Of a stretch of DNA of 64,000 nt, positions 57,173 through 64,000 are shown one piece after another. A model generated the notes under the pieces. The model did not search any database. It saw only the letters and a program-made list of their open reading frames with translations, and had not been told where the DNA came from. Source of the stretch: Avibacterium gallinarum. GTDB lineage: Bacteria; Pseudomonadota; Gammaproteobacteria; Enterobacterales; Pasteurellaceae. Location: NCBI RefSeq assembly GCF_002921135.1, contig NZ_PQVJ01000015.1, forward strand, positions 62,001-126,000, in the 5' to 3' direction. Every line of letters begins with the position of its first letter. Position 1 is the stretch's first letter. A program made the position numbers and the translations under genes.

Positions 57173-58848
57173 TTAAGATTTCAACTGTGCTGTTTTTTCT
57201 TTAACAAGTGCATAGACAAAATACAAAATTGATGTTGCGCCAAGGCAGTAGTAGCCAATCCAAACATAATCAGGGACATTATGCGCCATAAAAATGTACA
57301 TAGTGAAAGAAAGGAAGCTAATAATTAATGCGACTGGTTTTGCTAACGCCCAAGGTTTAATATCCACCTGTTTGGTGTATTCTTCTTTATATGGTGTTTC
57401 CATTGGCGCAATTTTACCAATAATAAGCATGACCACTACATTAATCGCAAAGAGAATGGCGATTAAGTGGAAGAAGTGAATATCCACTTTAATAACAAAT
57501 GAACAGAAAATGTAAGCAACCATACCAAAAATTAAGCCAAATTTTGCCGCAATTGGTGGAACGCGTTTGGTTAGCAGCCCCACTACAACTACACTTAAAA
57601 TCGGAGCGTTAAAAATACCTTGTAGCTGTTGAATTAGGAAGTAAAGCCCTTCTGGCGCATTAGCAACCAGTGGTGCCACAATCATTGCAATGATTGCTAA
57701 AACTGTGCCGACAATCTTTCCGACTTTGACTAATTGAAGATCGCTCGCATTAGGATTGAGTTGAGTTTTATATACGTTGCGAGAGAAAAGCGTAACGGAA
57801 GAATTTAATGCGCTATTAAATGTTGAAAGCACAGCACCTACGACAACCGCAGCAAAAAAACCGACTAATGCTTCAGGTAAAACAAGGTGTACAAGATCTG
57901 GATAGGCTTGATCTGGCACATCAAGTTGTCCTTGGAAAATGTGGAAGGCAACAATTCCCGGAAGGATAATGAGTAAAGGTCCTAACAATTTTAGGAATGC
58001 ACAGAATAGTACTCCTTTTTGCCCTTCTTTGAGGTTTTTTGCACCTAAAGCACGTTGGATAATAGATTGATTTGTACACCAGAAGAATAGGTTGGATACA
58101 ATCATTCTGGTAAATAATGTGGAGAATGGGACAACGGAATTTTTATTGCCAATAGAATTAAAATGGTCTGGATTAGCTTGATAGACTTCTTTCAGCCCTT
58201 CCCAAGGGTTTCCTGCCCCGACATAGGCAAGCCCTAAAACGGTAACTAAAATACCGCCAACTAATAACCCAACGCCATTAATCGTATCAGATACAGCAAC
58301 CGCTTTTAAGCCACCAAAAATAGCATAAATTGAACCTAGAATGCCAATGCCCCATACCATTATCCAAATAGCAGTCGTTTTGCTCACGCCAAAGACCATA
58401 GAAACTTGGAATAAACTTTCTAATGCTAAAGCACCAGTATAAAGCACGATAGGTAATAAGGAGATGACATAGCAGCCTAAAAAAGTAAGGAGGTGATCAG
58501 TAGTGTGCCTTTATCAAAGCGTTTTTCTAAAAATTCAGGGATTGTTGCTATCCCTAGCTTTAGATATTTAGGCAGAAAATAAAGGGCGAACGCGGCAATG
58601 GTGATGGCTGCGATCACTTCCCAAGCCATTACGATAAATCCTTGACGATAAGCCAATCCATTCAAGCCAACTAAATGTTCCGTAGAAAGATTGGTCAGCA
58701 TCATTGAGCCTGCTATGAACACCGCGGTTAATGAGCGCCCTGCGAGATAATACCCTTCCGAGTTACTCAGATCGTCTTTTCTGGTGTACCACCAAGCTAA
58801 CACAGCAACTAATGCCGTAAAACCTACAAAGGAAATAAAGGCTAACAT
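57173..58848 (-). pseudogene. SGLT-type sodium/solute symporter gene (YidK-like) with a one-base frameshift
   Basis: An N-terminal part (58848-58477) and a C-terminal part (58447-57173) belong to one transporter of about 555 residues. The first ends RFDKGTLLITSLLF-stop; one extra T in the six-T run near 58480 continues it as LLFLGCYVISLLPIVLYTGA into the second. The family is the solute:sodium symporter group resembling YidK (AGRSLTAVFIAGSMMLTNLSTEHLVGL; FYWCTNQ-like FFWCTNQSIIQRALGAKNL). About 14 helices in total. Its location opposite a sugar/inositol ABC transporter, behind an iol-type operator, suggests inositol or another sugar as substrate. Confidence 0.8.
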
Positions 58849-59292
58849 AACGATTCCTTATATCTTTTTAGATAAGTTGATTACATCAAAGAAACTCCAT
58901 TGATTGAAATATACATTTCAAATATTGGATGATCAAACGGAAATGTTTCATTTTGTTATGGAGATCAAATTTTTGGTTAGGGACTAGATTTATGCGATGA
59001 AAAGCTCATCAAAGGGTAGAAAAATGCTTAAACCTTCATTTTTTATAAGTGCGGTGGAAAAAATGTGAGTTTTTATGTGCTTTTTTCTATTTTTAAATGG
59101 CAAAACACGATCTAATTCACAATTTTTTAACTTGATGATTGCGAGCCTTTGACCTTAATGCTATATATAAAAATAGATAATTTGTTTCAAAATTATCTAA
59201 AATTGAAATTTATATTCACAAAATAGGCCTTGTGCAATATAGTGGTATTTCGGCTTTGTAATCAATCTAACCTTTAAAATAGGAGTAGAAGA
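58849..59292. other. Divergent control region between symporter and ABC transporter
   Basis: No gene seen in 444 bases. It contains the palindrome at 58905-58920, one USS near 59048, and an AT-rich stretch at about 59160-59225 with TTTCA and TGAAA half-sites (TGAAATTTATATTCA near 59208 is an imperfect form of the same operator). Confidence 0.5.
58905..58920. promoter_or_regulatory. Candidate inositol-regulator operator 3
   Basis: TGAAATATACATTTCA, the TGAAA-N6-TTTCA pattern seen twice between iolB and iolA, here about 57 bases before the symporter start. Confidence 0.5.
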
Positions 59293-60228
59293 ATGAAAAA
59301 AACACTATTAGCAATGTTATGTGGCGGATTGTTATTGACCTCTCAAGCGGTGATGAGTAAGCAGCTTGTGATTGGTGCCCCAATGAATTCTTTCGCTGAT
59401 AAATGGCAAACATATTTACAAGATTCGATTCGTGATTTTGATGCAAAACACGATGATGTGGAAATTAAATTATCCGATGCAAATGGCGATCCCGCTCGTT
59501 TGTTAAATGATGTAGAAACATTTATCGATCAAAATGTTGATGCTTTACTTGTTGTCCCTACAGATCCAAATATTGTTAAGGTCATTGGACGTAAAGCACA
59601 AAAAGCCAAAATTCCTCTCATTATTGTCAATCGTAAACCTAATGATGAAGATATGAAATACGTTACAAGCTATGTGGGATCTGATGAGATTGAAGGCGGA
59701 CGTATTCAAGCGGATTTTATTGTGAATACGTTAGATGGCAAATCGGGTAATGCATTAATTTTATTAGGGCCTTTAGGGCAAGATGCTGTTACTAAGCGTA
59801 CTCAAGGTAACAAAGATATTTTTGCACAACATAAAAATATCAACATCGCGACAGAGCAAGAAGGAAAATGGGAACGCGATAGAGGGTTGAGTATTGCTGA
59901 AAACGTATTGGCTGCAAATAAAGAGATTAATGTTGTGGTGAGCAACAATGATGAAATGGCAATTGGGGCGTTGCTTGCGTCACGTAAACTTGGACTAAAA
60001 GATGAAGACATTCTTATTGTTGGCTTAGATGCCACGCCAGATGCCTTGGAATATTTAGGCAAAGGGCTTGATGCTACCGTCTATCAATCAGCCAAGGGGC
60101 AAGGCTCTGCTGGTGCAGAAGTGGCATATTTAGCGGCAAAAGGAGAAAAAGTGCCTGCCATCAAATGGATTCCATTTGAATTAGTTACCCCAGATAAAAA
60201 AGAGGAATATCAAGCCAAATACAAATAA
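59293..60228 (+). CDS. Sugar/inositol ABC transporter binding protein, copy 1
   Basis: 311 residues. A signal peptide (MKKTLLAMLCGGLLLTSQAVMS) precedes a type I periplasmic-binding fold: DANGDPARLLNDVETFIDQNVDALLVVPTDP, VTSYVGSDEIEGGRIQADFI, LIVGLDATPDALEYLGKGLDATVYQSAKGQG. This resembles ribose/galactose-type and myo-inositol binding proteins. First gene of the operon, GGAGTAGAAG before the start. Inositol is the favoured substrate because of the shared operator, not because of binding-site proof. Confidence 0.8.
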   Translation: MKKTLLAMLCGGLLLTSQAVMSKQLVIGAPMNSFADKWQTYLQDSIRDFDAKHDDVEIKLSDANGDPARLLNDVETFIDQNVDALLVVPTDPNIVKVIGRKAQKAKIPLIIVNRKPNDEDMKYVTSYVGSDEIEGGRIQADFIVNTLDGKSGNALILLGPLGQDAVTKRTQGNKDIFAQHKNINIATEQEGKWERDRGLSIAENVLAANKEINVVVSNNDEMAIGALLASRKLGLKDEDILIVGLDATPDALEYLGKGLDATVYQSAKGQGSAGAEVAYLAAKGEKVPAIKWIPFELVTPDKKEEYQAKYK

Positions 60229-60240
60229 CACTCATACTGA

Positions 60241-60264
60241 AGGGCAAAGTGCTGACTTTGTCCT
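60241..60264 (+). other. Hairpin between the two binding-protein genes
   Basis: AGGGCAAAG-TGCTGA-CTTTGTCCTT, a stem of about eight pairs without a strong T-run. Such hairpins often stabilise or attenuate the message so that the first binding protein is made in excess. Confidence 0.4.
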
Positions 60265-60331
60265 TTCCTTTAACTGATACGAGATAACTCAAAGTGCGGT
60301 TCATTTTTAAGTTATTTTTGGAGTGTAAGTG

Positions 60332-61264
60332 ATGTTGAAAAAACTATTCTTCCTACTTCTTGGCATCTTCTTTATTCCCGCATTATTTGCCAAATCCTTA
60401 ACCATAGGTGTGTCGATGTATAGCTTGTCGGATAAGTATCCCACTTATTTACAAGATGCAATGCAGAAATTTGAAAAGGCGCATCAGGATGTAAAACTCA
60501 AATTTGCAGATGCAAATGGCGATCCGGCAAAAATGTTGAATGATATTGAAAACTTTATTGATGTTAATGTTGATGCCATTGTTGTAATGCTAACCGATCC
60601 AAAAATTGTGAAATCAATAGGTTTAAAAGCAAAGAAAGCAAAAATTCCATTAATTGCTGTTACGGTTAAACCGAATGATGAAGATATGCAATACCTCACG
60701 AGCTATGTAGGTTCAGAGGAAATTACCAGTGGAAAAATGCAAGGCGAATTCGTTTTACGCACATTAAATGGAAAACCTGCTAATGCCATTATTTTATTAG
60801 GTCCTTTAGGACTCGATGCACAAATTAAACGCACAGAGGGAAATAAGTCCGTTTTAGCTTCCCACCCTGAAATCAATATCCTTTCCGAGCAAGAAGCAAA
60901 ATGGGATAGAGCAAAAGCAATGGAAGTTGCCGAAAATTTATTTGCCGCACACAAAAATATTAATGTAGTGCTAGCAAATAATGATGAAATGGCAATCGGT
61001 GCATTACTTGCAGCAAGAAAAGCTGGGATCGCTGATGATGAAATAATTATTATCGGTATTGATGCGACACCAGACGCGCTTGAATATCTTGGTAAAGGCT
61101 TAGATGCCACCATATTTCAGTCGGCCGCAGAACAAGGCAGAATGAGTATTGAACTGGCGTATAAAGCGGCAAAAGGAGAAAAAGTTCCTGCCATAAAATG
61201 GATTCCATTTGAGTTAGTTACACCTGATAAAAAAGCACAATATCTCAATAAATATAAAGAATAA
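60332..61264 (+). CDS. Sugar/inositol ABC transporter binding protein, copy 2
   Basis: 310 residues from ATG 60332 (GGAG eight bases upstream). It is a close paralogue of the preceding protein over its whole length: DANGDPAKMLNDIENFIDVNVDAIVVMLTDP, TSYVGSEEITSGKMQGEF, GIDATPDALEYLGKGLDATIFQSAAEQG and the identical end KWIPFELVTPDKK. Binding-site changes are visible (for example PTDP to LTDP, NRKP to TVKP), suggesting a shifted ligand range. Both would feed the same membrane complex. Confidence 0.8.
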   Translation: MLKKLFFLLLGIFFIPALFAKSLTIGVSMYSLSDKYPTYLQDAMQKFEKAHQDVKLKFADANGDPAKMLNDIENFIDVNVDAIVVMLTDPKIVKSIGLKAKKAKIPLIAVTVKPNDEDMQYLTSYVGSEEITSGKMQGEFVLRTLNGKPANAIILLGPLGLDAQIKRTEGNKSVLASHPEINILSEQEAKWDRAKAMEVAENLFAAHKNINVVLANNDEMAIGALLAARKAGIADDEIIIIGIDATPDALEYLGKGLDATIFQSAAEQGRMSIELAYKAAKGEKVPAIKWIPFELVTPDKKAQYLNKYKE

Positions 61265-61296
61265 CTCTGATAAATATTGATATGAAGGAGTAGAGT

Positions 61297-62805
61297 ATGA
61301 GTACAGCGACAAAATCGCCCTATATTTTAGAAATGCGTAATGTTTCTAAAACATTTCCTGGGGTAAAAGCATTAGATGGGATTAATTTAAAAGTAAAAAG
61401 AGGATCTATTCACGCCTTAATGGGCGAAAATGGTGCTGGTAAATCCACATTGATGAAAGTGCTTTACGGCATTTACACCCCCGATGTGGGCAGTGAGTTA
61501 ATTTTAGATGATAAACCTTTCAAACCCACCCGACCTATTGACGCTATTCGACATGGCTTAACAATGGTGCCGCAAGAAATTTCACCTGCCGCCAATTTAA
61601 CTATTGCAGATAATTTCTATCTTGGGCGTGAAATTACAAAAGGACGTTTCTTACTTAATCAAAAAGAGATGAATGCGAGAGCGGCAGAAATTCTAAACGA
61701 TCTTGGTGTGCCAATGGACGTTACCGTCAAAATGTCTGAAGTCTCTGTTGCGAAAGCACAACTTGTCGCCATTGCAACTGCCGTATCAAATGATGCGAAA
61801 GTGATTATTATGGACGAACCGACCACGGCATTGACTGAAACTGAGGTAGAACAACTTTATCGTATTATTGATATTGTGAAAAATCGTGGTATCGCCATTA
61901 TTTTTATTTCACATAAATTAGATGAAGTATTTAAAGTTTCTGATGAAATCACCGTAATTCGTGATGGACAATATGTTGGTACAAAAGCAACGTCAGATAT
62001 TACTAAAGATCAGCTTATCGCAATGATGGTTGGACGAGATATGTCTGAAATGTTCCAACGTGAGCGTTTCGAGATTTCAGATGAAATTGTTGTTGAAGTT
62101 AAAAACTTTAGCCGTGCAGGAAAATATCAAAATATTAATTTCAAAGTTTGCAAAGGAGAAATTTTTGGTATTGCTGGCTTGGTGGGGGCAGGGCGTTCCG
62201 AAATAGTAGAAGGGTTATTTGGCTATAAACCAGCGGATAGCGGTGAAATTTACATTCATGGTGAAAAAGCTGAAATTCATAATCCCTTAGATGCAATGAA
62301 ATACAAAATTGGTTTTGTAACAGAAGATCGTAAATTAACTGGGCTATTTCTTAATTTAAGTATCACTGACAATATGATTATGCCGAAAATGTCTCCTTAC
62401 TTGGAAAACTTTTTGGTATCAGTAACTCGTGCGCAAAAAACGGCTTATGAACAAAAAGATAAGCTCAAAATTAAGGCGCCAAATGTAGAAGTGATTACGA
62501 ATAATCTATCAGGAGGAAACCAACAGAAAGTATTACTCGCACGTTGGCTTTTACTTGAACCTGATATTTTAATCCTTGATGAACCAACAAAAGGTATTGA
62601 TGTAGGGGCGAAAGCAGAGCTCTATAAATTAATGGTGGAGCTTTCAAAGCAAGGAAAAACGATCATTATGATTACATCAGATATGCTAGAGCTACTTTCA
62701 ATGAGCGATAGAGTTATGGTAATGCACGAAGGGCACCAAGTTGGAATTATCCCACATCAAGAACTAACGCAGGAACGCGTTTTAGAATTAGCGTCAGGCG
62801 CATAA
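61297..62805 (+). CDS. Sugar/inositol ABC transporter ATPase (two-domain)
   Basis: 502 residues with two nucleotide-binding domains, as in RbsA/MglA. Domain 1: Walker A GENGAGKST near 44, Walker B VIIMDEPTTALTETE near 166, with an unusual signature region (MSEVSVAKAQL). Domain 2: the degenerate Walker A AGLVGAGRSE near 292, signature LSGGNQQKV near 406 and ILILDEPTKGIDVGAK near 425. It powers the transporter; GAAGGAG before the start. Confidence 0.88.
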   Translation: MSTATKSPYILEMRNVSKTFPGVKALDGINLKVKRGSIHALMGENGAGKSTLMKVLYGIYTPDVGSELILDDKPFKPTRPIDAIRHGLTMVPQEISPAANLTIADNFYLGREITKGRFLLNQKEMNARAAEILNDLGVPMDVTVKMSEVSVAKAQLVAIATAVSNDAKVIIMDEPTTALTETEVEQLYRIIDIVKNRGIAIIFISHKLDEVFKVSDEITVIRDGQYVGTKATSDITKDQLIAMMVGRDMSEMFQRERFEISDEIVVEVKNFSRAGKYQNINFKVCKGEIFGIAGLVGAGRSEIVEGLFGYKPADSGEIYIHGEKAEIHNPLDAMKYKIGFVTEDRKLTGLFLNLSITDNMIMPKMSPYLENFLVSVTRAQKTAYEQKDKLKIKAPNVEVITNNLSGGNQQKVLLARWLLLEPDILILDEPTKGIDVGAKAELYKLMVELSKQGKTIIMITSDMLELLSMSDRVMVMHEGHQVGIIPHQELTQERVLELASGA

Positions 62806-62873
62806 CAGCATTTATAAACAGGTCAACATTCATTCAAACCAGTAAAATGGTGAAAACAGATGAGGTATATATT

Positions 62874-63830
62874 ATGTCACACGCGACTTTAAAGAAAATC
62901 ATAAACGCTTATGGAATGGTTTTTATCTTAATTGGACTCTTTTTAGCCCTCTCCCTCTCAATTGACGGTTTTTTCTCTGCTCGCACGGTCTGGAGTATTA
63001 TTGAACAGGTTTCAATGTTTGGAATTATTGCTATTGGCGTAACGTTTGCAATTATCACCACAGGGATCGATTTATCCTCCGGCTCTGTTGTTGCACTCAC
63101 CGCAGTAGTTTCCGCCTCCGTGGTTACTGGCGGGGATTCCGTAAGTGCGGCAATTCTCGCTTTTGCGATTTCATTAGCATTGGGCGCACTGCTCGGCGCA
63201 ATTAATGGAACATTAACCGCAGTAGGCGCAATCCCGCCTTTTATCGCCACCTTAGGTATGATGATTATTGCGCGCGGTGCCGCACAATTATATTCAGATG
63301 GACGCCCAATTGACGCCTCCTCCGAAGCCTTTACTTGGATTGCCGATGTAAATGTTTTCGGCTTACCTGGATTGGTGATTTTATATATTTTGATTGTGAT
63401 TGGATCACACATTTTACTTAGCCGCTCCACCTTTGGACGCCATGTTTATGCAGTAGGCGGAAATCTTAACGCGGCAAAAATTTGTGGTATCAATACCACT
63501 AAAACCTTAATTTGGGTATATACCTTAGCGGGCGCATTATCTGGTTTAGCGGGTGCATTGCTCGCAGCTCGCACCTATGCAGGTAACCCTTCTTACGGAT
63601 TAGCTTGGGAACTTGATGCAATTGCTGCAGCGGTAATCGGTGGCGTGTCATTAAGCGGTGGTTTTGGTAGCATTCCAATGTGTGTAATTGGCGCATTGAT
63701 TATAGGCACAACCAACAAAGGTTTAAATATGTTAGGTGTCGATCCTTACTGGCAACAAATTGTAAAAGGTCTAATCATTGTCTTTGCCGTATTACTTGAT
63801 ACTTTAAAACGTCGTAAAAAAGCAAGCTAA
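62874..63830 (+). CDS. Sugar/inositol ABC transporter permease
   Basis: 318 residues from ATG 62874, RbsC-type with 8-10 helices. The conserved GVTFAIITTGIDLSSGSVVAL near 55-75 and AAAVIGGVSLSGGFGSI near 255 are family signatures. It closes the four-gene transporter operon and is followed by a USS-pair terminator. A longer start in the same frame (62847) lacks a good ribosome site. Confidence 0.87.
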   Translation: MSHATLKKIINAYGMVFILIGLFLALSLSIDGFFSARTVWSIIEQVSMFGIIAIGVTFAIITTGIDLSSGSVVALTAVVSASVVTGGDSVSAAILAFAISLALGALLGAINGTLTAVGAIPPFIATLGMMIIARGAAQLYSDGRPIDASSEAFTWIADVNVFGLPGLVILYILIVIGSHILLSRSTFGRHVYAVGGNLNAAKICGINTTKTLIWVYTLAGALSGLAGALLAARTYAGNPSYGLAWELDAIAAAVIGGVSLSGGFGSIPMCVIGALIIGTTNKGLNMLGVDPYWQQIVKGLIIVFAVLLDTLKRRKKAS

Positions 63831-63850
63831 ATCCCTCGCTTGGCTTAGCT

Positions 63851-63893
63851 AACAACCGCCCTTTGTCTTAAACCAAAAGTGCGGTTGTTTTTT
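63851..63893 (+). terminator. Terminator of the ABC transporter operon
   Basis: AACAACCGCCCTTT and AAAAGTGCGGTTGTT pair with one mismatch and are followed by TTTTTTC. The right arm is a perfect USS, the left a one-base variant. Confidence 0.7.
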
Positions 63894-63957
63894 CATTATT
63901 TTTTATTTATAAAAAAGATACTACTTTTTAACCGCTCTTTTCTTTATCGTTAGTTTT

Positions 63958-63996
63958 ACGCAAACGTTTTCGTTTTGCGCGAAATTCTTTTATAAT
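63958..63996 (+). promoter_or_regulatory. PurR-type operator and promoter for a gene beyond the right edge
   Basis: ACGCAAACGTTTTCGT at 63958-63973 matches the E. coli PurR box (ANGCAANCGNTTNCNT) at every defined position. TATAAT at 63991-63996 is a perfect -10; the matching -35 position (63968-63973) lies inside the box, so repressor and RNA polymerase would compete. The controlled gene, probably in purine or nucleotide metabolism, is outside the window. Confidence 0.7.
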
Positions 63997-64000
63997 AGGC

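Noticed and set aside
1-64000. tRNA, rRNA genes and CRISPR arrays
   Set aside because: None found by reading; the only structured RNA gene I can support is 6S RNA. Short repeated motifs are uptake signals, which are dispersed and not arrayed with spacers.

Overview
The window is a chromosomal segment of a Pasteurellaceae bacterium. The 9-mer AAGTGCGGT and its complement ACCGCACTT, the Haemophilus/Pasteurella (Hin) type DNA uptake signal sequence (USS), recur throughout, often as inverted pairs after genes. The housekeeping gene orders (dusB-fis, aroQ/accB-accC, dapF-xerC, zapA-6S RNA-fau, pepP-ubiH-ubiI) are gammaproteobacterial. The genus cannot be fixed from the sequence alone.

Layout. (1) 1-4385, minus strand: dialkylresorcinol-type genes darA-darB, a small conserved partner gene and, at the left edge, a BtrH-like protein gene. 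A USS-free, AT-rich block (about 345-1890) separates the last two. It holds a RhuM-family remnant, a roughly 300-residue unknown protein interrupted by one in-frame TAG, and a small four-helix membrane protein. (2) 4523-21752: a lipoprotein gene, then a plus-strand aryl polyene (APE) operon of about 18 genes: ketosynthases, chain-length factor, two ACPs, two aryl-ACP ligases (one fused to a dehydratase), acyl- and glycosyltransferases, thioesterase, LolA-like carrier, MMPL exporter, a halogenase-like flavoprotein, lipoproteins, dehydratase and ketoreductase. (3) 22104-27547: catalase and part of myo-inositol catabolism (iolB, iolA, a Gfo/Idh dehydrogenase). (4) 27620-57128: core genes for NAD precursor uptake, RNA polymerase recycling, RNA modification, heme, an amino-acid ABC transporter, tRNA modification and Fis, pantothenate uptake, fatty-acid initiation, shikimate and menaquinone synthesis, ClpB, DapF, XerC, 6S RNA and ubiquinone hydroxylases. 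(5) 57173-63830: a frameshifted SGLT-type symporter gene and a divergent sugar/inositol ABC transporter with two tandem binding proteins. The right edge carries a PurR-type operator and promoter for a gene outside the window.

How the parts connect. The dar and ape blocks together could make an aryl-polyene/dialkylresorcinol lipid of the flexirubin kind, an inference from gene content. The iol genes and the distant symporter/ABC locus share a palindrome, TGAAA-N6-TTTCA, suggesting one inositol regulon. Three normally intact genes (fis, fau, the symporter) are each broken by an apparent single-base loss in an A or T run, and the RhuM remnant also has a one-base loss. This suggests sequencing or assembly indels, or run slippage. 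A 271-bp inverted-repeat element sits exactly at the ubiH/ubiI junction, and its ancestral empty site can be reconstructed.
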